A DNA stretch of 64,000 nt from Micromussa lordhowensis (GCA_964020085.1 OZ026597.1:10988944-11052943), one strand, 5' to 3'; counted from the stretch's first letter, positions 24,171-36,357 are shown. The notes: generated by a model from the letters alone, not told the origin. Numbers and translations are program-made.

Positions 24171-24496
24171 AATCACAGTTTTTAAGTGATGTGTTTATTC
24201 AAGTGTGAAAACATTAAAAGGGCTATGGGCAGTTCATAGACATGCGATCGGAAGGTTTCTGTCCATGTCATGAACGTAGCTTGTGCGATTAACAATAAAT
24301 TCCACTTGCACATTAAACAATAGAGAAAGAGAGTCGCGCATGCACAGTTCACAACAACTCGAGCTCATTTTTAAAAATTACTTTATTTCATTATTTTAAA
24401 TATACACTTTCAATTAGTTTAATTCCCTCCTAAATAGCGTTGAATGCAATTTCTCGGAAAGAGTCATTCATGCTAATTCAATTTTTTTCTGGCTCG

Positions 24497-25515
24497 TCAA
24501 TTATTCAGTGCATTTCTCAGTTTGGAGATTGTTCGTTTCTTTCCACACCACAAGCCAGGCGGGCATCGCTTTTCAAAAGCTTCCAATGACGAACTCTCGT
24601 CCTTTTCTTCTTCCACAGTAATGGCTCCCTTCTTTCCACACCACAGGCCTGGTGGACAGCGCTTTTCAAAGACATCAGCACTAGCTCACATTGCGAGCTC
24701 TTCGAATAAAAAGCAACTGACGAAGAATCCAATAGTTTGGGTTCGAAACCGGTCTTGCGCTAATAGCTGATAAACAGTTCTTTTCAGAACTACACCATGG
24801 CAAACGCAGTTTCCGACCAGGAGATGATTGCCATCTTAGCAGACATGGCGGGCAGCGTTGCTCCCGCACTCTCACCAATCAAGTCACCCAAACGACAACG
24901 TGACATCATCCAGCAGAGAAGCCTCCAAACAACATAAACCAGAGCAGGCTGAGGGCATGAAAAACATCCGGAATCGACTGACCAGCCTGGAAACCAGACG
25001 AGCCAAATGCAAACGGTCCTTGCTGAGTCCTCAGAGAACACCCGAAAAACTCCACGTGTCCGTACGGCCTGCAGTACAGACCTAAGCCACATATCCGGTT
25101 CGACCGACAATTCGAGACCTCCATGACACCAGCGACCAGGAGGGCAGCGTTTCTCGAATGTACTGGCCAAATTTTTCTTGTCCTTCTCGATCTGAGTGTT
25201 ACTTTCTCCTTCTGATTTACTTCCAGAAAAGCTTCGCTCTTTACGACAAAAAGCCGCCGCACAACACCACATACCTGGAGGGCAACGTTTCTCGAAAGCA
25301 TCTACTTTGACATGTTGGTCTTCATCGTCGGGTACCATCGCCTGTTCCTCGGGAATTCCACGTTTCTTCCCACACCATAGTCCAGGTGGACATCGCTTCT
25401 AGAACGTTTCTACAAATTCGGAAGACGGCTCATCACTTAAAACAGCTGTCGACATCTCCATGGAGACATATGGAACATAAAGGATGCAAAGTAGAACACC
25501 AGCAAACATTTTCAT
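24497..25515 (-). pseudogene. CPPGLWC-amide precursor, pseudogene copy 1
   Basis: The intact signal-peptide start (ATG 25513-25515, directly after a TTTTCAG splice acceptor) leads to an in-frame TAG at 25399-25401, just before the first ring, where intact copies have GAG (Glu of FEKR). Beyond it the first CPPGLWCGKKR and the four-Cys variant (here CPPGMWCCAAAFC followed by RKER, lacking GKKR) are still readable. The next ring reads CPPGRWC. The middle peptides are replaced by about 450 unrelated bases (24677-25123). The last two rings are present but one has lost its dibasic site (GKKG). The C-terminus ends ...LNN with TGA at 24497-24499. Confidence 0.85.
24677..25123. other. Unrelated segment replacing the centre of pseudogene copy 1
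   Basis: Homology to the other precursor copies stops at GACATC (24671-24676) and resumes at GACACCAG (about 25124). The segment between is GC-richer. On + it contains an open frame from about 24796 starting MANAVSDQEMIAILADMAG, of unknown origin. I see no terminal repeats or target duplication. It could be a mobile-element fragment or a gene-conversion/filler insertion. Confidence 0.5.
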
Positions 25516-26189
25516 CTGAAAAGTCAAGAAAAAATAATTTATCAGACCGTTAAAGGAAAAGAACTACAACCTCAGATCTGTTACTGAAGACGATAAGCTA
25601 ATTTTAGCCCCAGTGTATTTCAGTAATGTTAATGAAGAAAAGACGTAAATCAATAGCACGGTATATTAGAACACCATTGGAATGTAGTAGAACAAACAAT
25701 CTGTAGAACAAAGAGACGAAAACATTTGACGCTAAAAAAGTTTTAAGAAAGGAAAGGAAAAGGTTACTGGGGGAAGGCTGAAAGTATATTAATCAATTCA
25801 AAAGTATTTTGATGGGGACATGCAAGGATTCGTAGGTGGAATCGGTCATGATGAAACTAAAAGACTCTTCATGTACAGACAGTTTGCGAGTAGTACAAAC
25901 TTCATGTGCTTGGCGTACAAGATACCTGTAATTTTCCAAAGGTTTCCGAATGGATTAAATGTTAGTCAGAGAAACACTGCTTCTGAAATTTATTCAGAAT
26001 TTATTTATGTTGAAGGCTCTGAAGTCCTTGTCTCTGTGTATTTTGTTAAATGAAAGCCATTGCTTGTGTTATCGTGTTATTCATGCATGCATTGACTTTA
26101 AACTCAAAATTCGTCATGACAACTCGTAAGAAATATTGATCAGTCGAGCCCACCTGTAGTCAGAAATGCATCCTCAAACAAAGCGTCAA

Positions 26190-28285
26190 AACACGAATTT
26201 CTTTAACTAACTTCTATTCAGATCGGAAATTATTAAAACCCTGCTTGACTATTATTGAAAATGTCAACCTGAAACTAACAAGCCCTTCTCTCTCCATTCA
26301 AACCTATTATGGTATTCAACTTGTTTTATCATTTTTATTTTTCCTTTACTTTGCTTTGTTTTTTATTTCTATTTTGTCAACATGAAATTACGTAAGAGCA
26401 GATTGGAACCTAGACTTGACACAATACAACCTTTGTTTAATCCTTCGCTTAACTTGAAAACAGGCCAGGGAAGAATAATCAGTGGAAAGGACTTTTAGAA
26501 ATTGAATTGAAGATCCATTCTCAAAGTACTTGCTTCTACTTGTTTCAATGCAAGGCTCCTGTGTTTGTTAGAAATCTCCATAAACCTGAGTTATATACCT
26601 TAAGCCTGTATACGTTAAGATTAGACAAACAGCGAATGTTCCAAGAAGAAAATGTTTATCTCAGTTTAATTATAAAAAGAGAGCCTTAGCTTATCCAGAA
26701 AAACTGTCAATGAGCACCCTACTTTTATAGTTAAGATGTTTCTTTGCAAAACAACAAAAACATGATCCCAGTGTAATTCTGCCAAGAGAAAGGTCCGTTC
26801 CAGTGCTCTTGCTATCTTGCAAAACTAAACGAAAATGTCAAAAACTGTTTGAAAAAAAATCCCCTCGGAATGTATGCATACAAAATGCAGAACTGTTAAA
26901 TCAACAGTCTGACAAGTCCGACAGCTTCACCAAGATTAACACTCAGTTCCCAGTTTTTTCAAAGTGAAGTGAATTTTAAATGTTCACACGCCTCTTTATA
27001 CCTGTTTTTCCTTTGAGTCTTCAATCCTTTGATAGTCGTCTCCCCTTGTTTTTCATCACCAAGATAATGAGGTCGTATCTGAAAGGCGCCCTAAACAAAG
27101 CCTCAGGCTGGCGCGTTTGGTGCCCTACAATCGCACAGGCACTACGAAAGCAATGTGGGCGTCGCTGAGACTCAGCTGGGTATGTAGGGCTCATTTTGAA
27201 ACCAAATTTTTCTTCATTCTAATTGGGTTTCTGGCGAATTCACCTTGAAAACAATAGTTTGTTTTCGCTATCTTTTTGACATTACTCCCCTTCAATCCTT
27301 GTTTTTTTTTTACAGAACTTGAACTTACACTACTTTTATACTACTTTTACACTCACCACAAATTACATTCTGGATCTTTAATTCAAGTTAAGCGAAGGAT
27401 TAAACAAAGGTCGACTTGTGTCAAGTCTAGATTCCACTCTGCTCTTACGTAATTTCATTTTAGAAAAAAAATCGAAGCGCTCTGTGAGCGAACTCTTTAA
27501 TGGCACAGATCTATTAAAATATGTTTTACATTATGTTTAAAGTTATCTGGTTTAGGGAATTTTGTGGTTGATTGTCGTCTTTAGAGTACGAGCAGTAATT
27601 CACATGTACGCTAATAAGGTACCTAAGAAACAGAGTAATATTTGGATCAAGACGGCAATACAATTGAAATGATCATGCTAGAACATTTGACAAGGGTGGA
27701 CGATGTCATGTGTTTTAAACATTAATCATTTTTGCTTCTGGTTCAAAAGAAAAATTAGGAAGCAAATTATTATTATTATTATTATTTATTTACAAATGTG
27801 GGTGAAAAGTGTAATTTACTGTCTTGCATTGTAACTATTGAAAAGTCTAGGCAATGCTGTATTAATGAAAAAATTAATCATTCTCTGTTTATAAAATGTC
27901 AGATAAACTTCGGAAACGAGCCTTGAGTGATTTAAGAACAGATTGCCACCATCATTTTTCAAACGTCATGTTTGACGAGTTAGCCGAAAGGTTTCTGGTG
28001 AGTGCCTTGGCAGGAACGAAACATTCGTATGTCACGCTAGTGATTGTAAAATTCTCTCACTTTATTCGAGTTTGGGTTTTGTCGCAAAATGGTATTTTAA
28101 GGTTCTGCTTATAAGAACATACAAGGTCACGTTCACGATGTTTTCCGTGGAAGTTTCTGATAAAAAGATTATGTCAAATGCAAAGTCTAGGCGATATTTT
28201 CATTTGAAGTTGCAACAAGGCGACCACGAAACGTGGGTGGTTTAATTTAGTCCACAGAAATTAGAGAAAATTAAGCAAAAAGAGC
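26190..28285. repeat. Short spacer of the tandem locus, copy 1
   Basis: Non-coding spacer whose counterpart lies at 42.0-44.09 kb. It includes a (TTA)n run at about 27768-27787 that is missing from the other copy. Its 3' part (about 27.75-28.29 kb) carries a decayed + strand coding remnant also present in the other spacers. Confidence 0.7.
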
Positions 28286-28290
28286 GATGT
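27896..28290 (+). pseudogene. Decayed + strand coding remnant, copy 1
   Basis: Readable pieces include LRKRALSDLRTDCHHHFSN and, after a frame change, SNAKSRRYFHLKLQQGDHET. Counterparts lie at about 33.9, 43.6 and 54.7 kb. No family recognised. Stops and shifts differ between copies. Confidence 0.3.
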
Positions 28291-28421
28291 GATGTGATGA
28301 TTCAAGTGTGAAAGCACTAAAAGGGCCATGGGCAGTTCATAGACAGGCGATCGGAAGGTTTCTGTCCATGTCATCAACGTAGCTTGTGCGATTAAGAATA
28401 AATTTCACTTTCACATTAAAC

Positions 28422-28426
<5 letters not shown>

Positions 28427-28452
<26 letters not shown>

Positions 28453-28453
28453 T
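28427..28453. repeat. (AG)n microsatellite
   Basis: About thirteen AG units in the 3' flank of the intact precursor. The other copies have much shorter runs at the same place, so it is length-variable. Confidence 0.9.
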
Positions 28454-28564
28454 CGCGCATACACAGTTCATAACAACTCAAGCTCATTGAAATTACTTTA
28501 ATTCCATTATTTTAAATATCCACTTTTAACTGGTTGAATTGCCTCCAAATATGTCAGCATAGTA

Positions 28565-28570
28565 TTTATT
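28565..28570 (-). terminator. Poly(A) signal of the 29-kb precursor
   Basis: AATAAA on -, about 72 bases past the TGA; conserved in the second intact copy at 44305-44310. Confidence 0.6.
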
Positions 28571-28641
28571 TTGAGTTTATCCTAAATAGGGTTGAATGCA
28601 ATTTCTCGGAAAGAGTCAATCATGCAATTTTTTCTGGCTCG

Positions 28642-29724
28642 TCAATTTTTCAGTGCATTTCTCAGTTTGGAGATTGTTCGCTTCTTTCCACACCACAAGC
28701 CAGGCGGGCATCGCTTTTCAAAAGCTTCCAATGACGAACTCTTGTCCTTTTCTTCTTCCTCGGTAATGGATCTCTTCTTTCCGCACCACAGGCCTGGTGG
28801 ACAGCGCTTTTCAAAGACATCCATTAGCGGACCTTGCTTTTTGGCTCCTTCAGCCTGAGACTTCATACTTGAGAATTCTTCGAGATCGTCGCTTTTTTCT
28901 TTAGCCTCTGAAGTTTCTCGTTTCTTTCCACACCATAATCCAGGAGGACAGCGCTTCTCAAACGCCTTCATCAATGAATGGTCGGGGTTATCTTCGGTTT
29001 GTGCAGTGTTGATAGATTTTTGATTGGACAACTCTCGCTTTCCGCACCACAGTCCAGGTGGACAGCGCTTCTCGAACTGCTCGGCCATTTTGTTTGCTTC
29101 AGCTACTTCAGTCGCTTTGTTTTCGTTAGGACCAAATACTTGTCTTTTCTTTCCACACCATAGACCAGGAGGGCATCGCTTTTCAAACGTTTTCAACATG
29201 TCTTCCTCTGATACGTCACGTTTTTTCCCACACCACAGACCTGGAGGGCAACGCTTCTCAAAAGTATCCAATGCCGTTTCGCTCTTCTGGTCGGCTGCGA
29301 TCGATATTACTTCGGCTACGTTTCGTTTCTTTCCACACCAGAGACCAGGAGGGCAGCGTTTCTCGAATGTACTGGCCAAATTTTTCTTGTCCTCCTCGAT
29401 CTGAGTGTTCTGAGTTTCTCCTTCTGATTTACTTCCAGAAAAGCTTCGCTTTTTACCACAAACAGCCTCTGCACAACACCACATACCTGGAGGGCAACGT
29501 TTCTCGAAAGCATCTACTTTGACATGTTGGTCTTCATCGTCGGGTACCATCGCCTGTTCCTCGGGAATTCCACGTTTCTTCCCACACCATAGTCCAGGTG
29601 GACATCGCTTCTCGAAAGTTTCTACAAATTCGGAAGACGGTTGACTTACAACAGCTGTCGATATCTCCATGGAGACGTATGGAACATAAAGGATGCAAAG
29701 TAGAACACCAGCAAACATTTTCAT
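28642..29724 (-). CDS. CPPGLWC-amide neuropeptide precursor, intact copy 1
   Basis: A 360-residue prepropeptide. Residues 1-19 (MKMFAGVLLCILYVPYVSM) form a signal peptide. Eight canonical units FEKR-CPPGLWCG-K(K)R follow. One variant in second position has ring CPPGMWCC-AEAV-C before GKKR. Acidic spacers separate the rings, and the tail is TISKLRNALKN. Standard processing (cleavage at KR, trimming, Gly to amide, Cys1-Cys7 oxidation) predicts a cyclic CPPGLWC-amide secreted from neurons or gland cells. The GLW core recalls anthozoan GLW-amides, but Trp is here inside the ring. The ATG follows directly on a splice acceptor (polypyrimidine TTTTCAG at 29725-29731); no in-frame ATG lies further up, so the 5' UTR is probably on an upstream exon that I could not place. 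No lesions seen. Confidence 0.9.
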   Translation of the reverse strand: MKMFAGVLLCILYVPYVSMEISTAVVSQPSSEFVETFEKRCPPGLWCGKKRGIPEEQAMVPDDEDQHVKVDAFEKRCPPGMWCCAEAVCGKKRSFSGSKSEGETQNTQIEEDKKNLASTFEKRCPPGLWCGKKRNVAEVISIAADQKSETALDTFEKRCPPGLWCGKKRDVSEEDMLKTFEKRCPPGLWCGKKRQVFGPNENKATEVAEANKMAEQFEKRCPPGLWCGKRELSNQKSINTAQTEDNPDHSLMKAFEKRCPPGLWCGKKRETSEAKEKSDDLEEFSSMKSQAEGAKKQGPLMDVFEKRCPPGLWCGKKRSITEEEEKDKSSSLEAFEKRCPPGLWCGKKRTISKLRNALKN

Positions 29725-30219
29725 CTGAAAAGCCAAGAAAAAATAATTTATCAGACTATTAAAGAAAAAGAACTACAACCTCAGATCTGTTACTGAAGAC
29801 GATAAGCTAATTGTAGCCCGGTGGTTTTCAGTAATGTTAATGAAGAAAATACCTAAATCAATAGCACGGTATATTAGAACGCCATATTGGAATGCAGTAC
29901 TCATTGATTTGAATATTTTGCCTTTATATCGTATCAACTTCTAGTGGGAATAATCGTAAGGAAAATGATCGCGAGAAAGAATATCAACAACAAAAGTGTT
30001 ATAGCGTCAAAACATAGCTTGGAGTTTTTAATATTATTTTGAAGCATTTTCATCACAATACACATCTGCCAGTATATTTATTGTCCTTATGCTAAAAATG
30101 TGTCAGAAATCTCGTTATAATTTATTCGAAACAAAACGGATAGAAGTTATTTGTGTATATTTTTTGAGCAATAGACCACTCTTTCTATATGTTTACCGGC
30201 GTGATAAACCACGCAGGAA

Positions 30220-30261
30220 GTTGGGAAAACACGAGAAAAACTTTACGAGTGTTCTCCCAAC
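30220..30261. repeat. Decayed 42-base palindrome in 5' flank of intact copy 1
   Basis: Counterpart of the nearly perfect palindrome at 45955-45996, with a few mismatches in the arms. It lies in a TTTACCGGCGTGATAAACC context, suggesting a palindromic MITE remnant. Confidence 0.5.
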
Positions 30262-30649
30262 ATTATGGCCCAAGTGGTCAGGGATCCGTAGGCGGAATCG
30301 GTCATGACGAAACTAAAACACTGTTCATGTTCAGACAGTTTGCGAGTAGTACAAACTTCATACGCTTGGCGAAGTAAATAAAAGATACTTGTAACTTTAC
30401 AAAGGTTTACAAATGGATTAAATGTTAGTCAGAGAAACGCTGCTTCTGAAATTTATTCAGAATTTATTTATGTTGAAGGCTTTGAAGTCCTTGTCTCTCT
30501 GTATTTTGTTAAATGAGAGCTATTGCTTGTGTTATCGTGTTATGCATGCATGCACTGAGTTTAAACTCAAAATTCCTCATGACAACCCGTAAGAAATATT
30601 GATCAGTCTAGCGCACCTGTAGTCAGAAATGCATCCTCCACAGACCGCG

Positions 30650-31260
30650 GAAAGCACCGAAAATACGAGACGAGACGAAAAACCGAGACGAATTTCAGGT
30701 ACTTTACAAAAGAGGGAGGTGAAAGAAATCTTATTTGAATCTGCGTCTATTGTCAGTTAAAGAGAAAATACGTTGTTATCTTTTGTCGAAAAATCTTTTC
30801 TTCAGTAATACATCAACTATCAAATCGTCGTTTTGCGGCGGTTTCTCTCTCTCGTCAATAAGTACAGGAGATATGATAATAGAAGCCGCCCTTCATAGTT
30901 AGAAATCTTAGCTTTTTATTAAAATAGTTCAGCAGCTGTCGCGAGAAAAAACATGTTCGTCATAATAACGAAACAGCTTACGGATCAGATGTCAAGTGTA
31001 GTAGCATATTTTGACCCAGGAGGCAGAGGTTTCTCTATTCACTTGAAAAAAAACCTCTGAGGCTGCAAATAATATCTGCACAATGACTGTGAACGCCGCT
31101 GGGACAAGCTGCGAAATAGTCGGCAGAAAGTCAAGCACCGTGATAAAATAAGCATAAAAATTGTTTGGAATGATTTTCAGCTTACTTGAGTCCACCAAGA
31201 ATAAGATAAGTATAAGATATATAGTGAGTTAATCTGAAGTTGATTCTTTTTAAGGTAAGA
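30650..31260. repeat. R block, copy 1
   Basis: Starts at AAAATACGAGACGAGACG and includes TTTGACCCAGGAGGCAGAGG. It recurs at about 39.50-40.09 kb and 46.39-46.99 kb. It contains a possible + strand coding remnant (VVAYFDPGGRGFSIHLKK) that is disrupted by A-run length changes in copies 1 and 2. Confidence 0.7.
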
Positions 31261-32109
31261 AAAAGCCAACACAATCAGGTGCAGGCTTTTGGTTAGTAAA
31301 GCGCGAGATAACCTGATTTTTTTTTCTAGAAAAATTGATCCAGGAGTTCAAGGCATCATCCTGTTCATACTACGTGCAAGTGCTCAGAAACAAAGCGTCA
31401 AAAAGAGAAATTTCTTTAACTAACTTCTATTCAGTTCGGAAATTACGAAAACCCAGCTTGACTATTATCGAAAATGTCAATCTGAAACTCTCTCCATTCA
31501 ACCCTATTATGGAATACAAGTTGTTTTATCACTTTTATTTTTCTTTACTTTGTTTTTTTTTCTATTTTGCCAACTTGAAATTACGTAAGAGCAGAGAGTG
31601 GAACCTAGACTTGACACAAAACGACCTTTGTTTAATCCTTCGCTTAACCAACAGGTCAGGGAAGAATAATTATTGGAAAGTCCAAGTGGAACCCAGGTAA
31701 TGCGATCACCTTTGAGCCCTAACAGTGTGTTCGTATTAAAGGAGCTCAGCAAAATGACTGACGAAACGATTTTAACTAACCTCTATTCAGTTCAGAAATT
31801 ATTAAAAACCCGCTACACTGTAATCGTAAATGTTAATCTGAAACTAACGAGCCCTTCTCTAGTTTCAATTATTTTTGTCATTGCGGATAATTATTCAACC
31901 CTACTATGATGTTCAACTTGTTTTATCATTTTTATTTTCTATATTCTGGGATTTTTTTCTATTTTACCAAAATGAAATTACGTAAGAGCAGAGTGGAACC
32001 TAAACTTGACACAAGTCGACCTTTGTTTAATCCTTCGCTTGACATACAGGCCAGCCAGTGGAAAGGACTTTTAGAAAGACTAAGTGGAACCCAGGTAATG
32101 CGATAAGTG

Positions 32110-35100
32110 TGGGGTTCCATTGTATTGCATAATATAAATTGATTTAAGCGTCTGGATTGGGTTAACTGATAGCTGTTTGTGGGAACTGACTTGGATAAGT
32201 TTAACGTAGAAATTTTAAATTACCTGTTAACGTACATGACAGGACTTTACTTAAAAATCCTTTGAAATTATTTGTGATGGACCAGTTCTGTTAAGACTAA
32301 TGGATCTCCGAGGATCTCACAACAAGACAAACGCATATTTTCATAATAACATGCTGGAACGTTTTTGGAAAGTAAACCCAACGTTTTGCTTCTTTTAATT
32401 AAAGCCCTTTGCCAAAACATTGCCCGAGAGTCAAGTTACTAAATTTTTTACTATTTGCTATTTTACAATAGTACTTTATTGGGGTTATATTTCTCAGAAA
32501 ACAATTTCCGCAATTATTTCCCATTAAAACCGTCTTAGGTCTTTTCGAAGATGTGCAAACTTCACTCTAATGTTTCCGAGGATTTTACGAGTTCTTTAGA
32601 AAAATGGCGCGGTTCAAACGAGTCACTACAATGCATTAAAGTACAACTGAGAATCCTGCATTCCTAGTATTATGACTTGGTGATTACGTATAAAACGAGA
32701 GAAACTTTTACATTGCTACAATTGTTCGACAACATCACTCCTTTCCTGGTAAGATTCTACATGACCTGTTAATTTTCAAATTGAATTTAAGATCCCTTCT
32801 CAAAGTACTTGTTTCTACTTGTTTCAATGCAAGGCTCCTGTGTTTGTTAGAAATGTCCATAAACCTGAGTTATACACCTTAAGTATACGTTAAGATCAGA
32901 GAAGCAGCGAATGTTCCAAGTCCCGGAAAGAAAATGTTTATCTCAGTTTAATTATAAAGAGAGAGTCTTCGCTTATCCAGAACAACTGTCAATGAGCACC
33001 CTACTTTTATAGTTAAGATGTTTCTTTGCAAAACAACAAAAACATCATCCCAGTGTAATTTTGCCAAGAGAAAGGTCCGTTCCAGTGCTCTTGCTATCTT
33101 GCAAAACTAAACGAAAATGTCAAAAACTGTTTGAAAAAAAATCCCCTGGGAATGTATGCATACAAAATGCAGAACTGTTAAATCAACAGTGTGTCAAGTC
33201 AGACAGCTACAGCAAGACTAAAACCCGCTTCCCAGTTTCAAGACATTATGAACGTCTTACTTTTCTTTCTTATATCAGATAAAAAGACAGAAAACCTTAC
33301 CATTTGAACTGTGAGACTTGGATCCTTCTTCTGTAATTTTTCAAAGTGAAGTGAATTTTAAATGTTCACACGCCTCTTTATACCTGTCTTTCCTTTGAGT
33401 CTTCAATCCTGTTATACTCGTCTCCCCTTGTTTTACATCACCAAGGTAATGAGGTCGTATCTGACAGGCGCCCTAAACAAAGCCTCAGGGTGGCGCGTTT
33501 TATGCCATTTGTGTTTAACCCGACAATCGCACAGGCACTACGAAAGCACTGTGGGCGTCACTGAGATCCAGATGGGTATGTTGGGCACATTTTCAAATCA
33601 AACTTTTCCTTATTCGAATTGGGTTTCTCGTGAATTCACCTTGAAAACAATAGTTTGTTTTCGTTATCTTTTTGGCATCATTCCGGCCCTTCAATCCTCG
33701 TTGTTGTCTTTTGTTTTTTTTGTTTTTTTGGCTTACTTTTTTTACTTCCAGTACATTAACACCACAAATTACATTCAGGAGCTTTAATTCAAGTTGAGCG
33801 AAGGATTAAACAAAGGTCAACTTGTGTCAAGTGTAGGTTCCACTCTGCTCTTACGTAACTTCATTTTAGAAAAAAAGACAAGTAGAATAGTGCTCTGAGA
33901 GAGAACTCATGCATTTTTTGTTCTGGTTCAAAAGAAAAATTGGGAAGCAAATGTGGGTGAAAAGTTTAATTTACTGTCTTGCATTGTAAATATTGAAAAA
34001 TCAAGGCAATACTGTATTAATGAAAACATTAATCCTTCTCTGTTTATCAAATATGATAAACTTCGAATTCGGAAACGACCTTTGACTGATATAAGCCCAG
34101 ATTGCCACCATCATTTTTTAAACGCGATGTTTGAAGAGTTAAGTGAAAGGTCTCTGATGAGTGACTTGAATGGAACGAAACATACGTTTGTCATGCTGGC
34201 GATTGTAAAATTCTCACACTTTACTCGAGTTTGAGTCTTGTCGCAAAATGGTGTTTTCAGGTTCCCTCTTATAAGGACGTACAAGGACACATTCACGATG
34301 TTTTCGGTGGAAGTTTCTGATGTAAAGATTATGTCAAATGCAAAGTCTAAGCGATATTTTCATTTGAAGTTGCAAAGGCGACGAGGAAACGTTGGTTGTT
34401 TTCCTTGAGTCGACAGAAATTAGAGAAAATGGAGCAAAAAGAGCAGAGGCAGTCTTCCAGCTGAGTAGGTATGCCGATGGTGAAGAATATAGAATGAACA
34501 AATTGTCTGGAGTATCCACAGCGAAGACTGAATATCTAGTTGTGTTACAGCCTTGATTTTCATTGGCTTGAAAAACAGTGAAAATATTTGAAAGAACTAG
34601 CCTGCGAGGGTATCCTGTTAAATAAATAATAATATAACATAATACATTTTTTCACCCTCTATAGTGTTTCTAGCACAAGGGTTAATGGGTACCGAGCAAA
34701 CAATTAAAACAAACAATTCAAATTGAACATAACCGTTGTTAAGAATCCCAACTGACTGGAGGCAAACCTGTTGGGTATTTCGGATCTTTTGCGCATGAAA
34801 CAACAGCCGAAAAACCGGGTTTCCTCGCAGCCGAATAACATAAAGCGACACGATTGAAGGACGTGTTTGTGAGCTAGGACTTCAATTCAAGCGGATGTCC
34901 GATATTTTCAGACTTCAAATCGGATCTGTTTAGGGTCACTCGTTTCCCCGACCGCTAGTCAAGGGGAAGGAAGACTGTTTTTAGGAGGTTGGTAGCATTC
35001 CAGTGGAAAGCACCAGCCAGTCTGTCCGCAAGAGCTATTTGTGCTATGTCGGATATTTTGATCTTATCTGATAGTCGGTGCCTAACTTTAGCAACTTGAT

Positions 35101-35600
35101 AAACAACTACACTGAGTCCCCGTGAACACTGTGCTGGAGAAACTTGAAAACGCAGCTTCATTTGTACGGATAGGCCTACCGTCTATAATAATCCGTCAAG
35201 AAAGTGGACGTTCTTCAAACAAAAACGCTCTTCAAAGTGACAAATCGAAAATGACCGGTGATTGTTGCGTGTTTAGATTTCTCGTACGTAGTGTGGACGG
35301 AAAACATTTTGCGTTTTGCGAATGAAAACATCCTTTTCAAATTTCGTCGGCGTACTGTGGAGGAGACGTGAGTGTTTGCAGTTACATCATGTGAATAAAA
35401 TTAAACCTGCCGCTGCATACGTGTATGCAAACGAACTATTGCGTCTTTGTTTTTATGCTTTAGTCCTTTACTTTGTAGTCCTTGACGGATATTCACCTTT
35501 GAATTTTAGACTAAGCAATTATTGGCCTTCGGCGAATAATTGTTAAACTAATCAACGACGTGGGAGTACTGCAAAATTGCAATTGTTAAATATCACGTTT
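32110..35600. repeat. Long spacer of the tandem locus, copy 1
   Basis: Counterpart of 52.51-56.35 kb. Mostly non-coding in appearance. It contains the best-preserved + strand coding remnant (33.9-34.56 kb) and a conserved stretch at about 34.95-35.33 kb that is open on both strands in both copies but shows no recognisable domain. Confidence 0.65.
33900..34556 (+). pseudogene. Decayed + strand coding remnant, copy 2 (best preserved)
   Basis: One frame reads CIVNIEKSRQYCINENINPS through KFSHFTRV and ends at a TGA where the short-spacer copies have TGG. A second frame carries SVEVSDVKIMSNAKSKRYFH. After a two-base deletion relative to the 44-kb copy, a third frame (34377-34556) runs GDEETLVVFLESTEIREN to ...TEYLVVLQP and a TGA. 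The 55-kb counterpart of this last piece differs by an in-frame codon loss and stays open, which hints at past coding constraint. I do not recognise the family. Confidence 0.4.
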
Positions 35601-36120
35601 TCTTCAAATCACAGTTGTTGTTTTTTTTTCAGAAGGTTTTTAATGTGTTGATTCACGTGTGAAAGCACTAACATGGCTATGGGCAGTTCATAGACAGGCG
35701 ATCGGAAGGTTTCTGTCCATGTCATGAACGTAGCTTGTGCGATTAAGAATAGATTTCACTTGCACATTAAACAATAAAAAAAGAGAGAGTGGGCCATACA
35801 CAGTTCATAACAACTCGAGCTCATTTAATTTTTTTTTTTTATTCCATCATTTTAAATCTCCACTTTTGATTAGTTGAATTGCCTTCCAATGACGAACTCT
35901 TGTCCTTTTCTTCTTCCTTCGGAATGGCTCTCTTCTTTCCGCACCACAGACCGGGTGGACAGCGCTTTTCAAAGACATCCATTAGCGGACCTTGCTGTGT
36001 AGCTCCTTCAGCCTTAGACATCATACATGAGAACTTTTTTATGTCTACTTTCATTTGGGAGTCGTCGCTCTTTTCTTTAGCCTCTGGAGTTTAACGTTTC
36101 TTTCCACACCATAATCCAGG

Positions 36121-36357
36121 GCCGGGTTGTTCAAAGCCCGATTAAGCTAACCCGGGGTTAGCGAGAATTTTGATTTCAGTTTTGCAACTTTTCGAAGAGG
36201 TTTTCTGTTTATATTGTTTGGCCTTCTCGTTTAAATTTGAATAATCTCAAACTAAACAAAAAATAGGAAGCGAAAAGCATTTTTATACAAGAAAAATTAA
36301 TACTTCGGTTAACTTTTAATTCTGGGTTAGCGTTAACCGGCTTTCGAACAACCCGGC
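36121..36357. mobile_element. MITE with GCCGGGTTGTTC termini inserted in pseudogene copy 2
   Basis: The left end GCCGGGTTGTTC and right end GAACAACCCGGC are inverted. The 5-base target CCAGG is duplicated (36116-36120 and 36358-36362), and removing one copy restores the coding-repeat sequence found in the intact genes. 237 bases, no coding frame. Superfamily not assigned. Confidence 0.85.

Noticed and set aside
27768..27787. Possible CRISPR or other regular array
   Set aside because: Simple TTA repeat; no spacer-repeat structure anywhere in the window, and the genome is eukaryotic.
28592..29404. Long + strand frames rich in FFPHHRPGGQRFSK, also at 44.3-45.4 and 56.9 kb
   Set aside because: These are the antisense of the CPPGLWC repeats; the repeated coding strand forces a repeated open complement.
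30992..31198. - strand frame opposite the R block
   Set aside because: Antisense to a more plausible + strand remnant, with no start context.
33362..33787. 141-residue + strand frame (also 54140-54631)
   Set aside because: Conserved only because the spacer is duplicated; sequence is low-complexity and hydrophobic at the end, with no homologous frame kept in the short spacers.
34955..35161. Conserved - strand frame VRHRLSDKIKISDIA (also 55692-55955)
   Set aside because: Open on both strands in both copies and of recent common origin, so conservation is not evidence of coding. Left unassigned.
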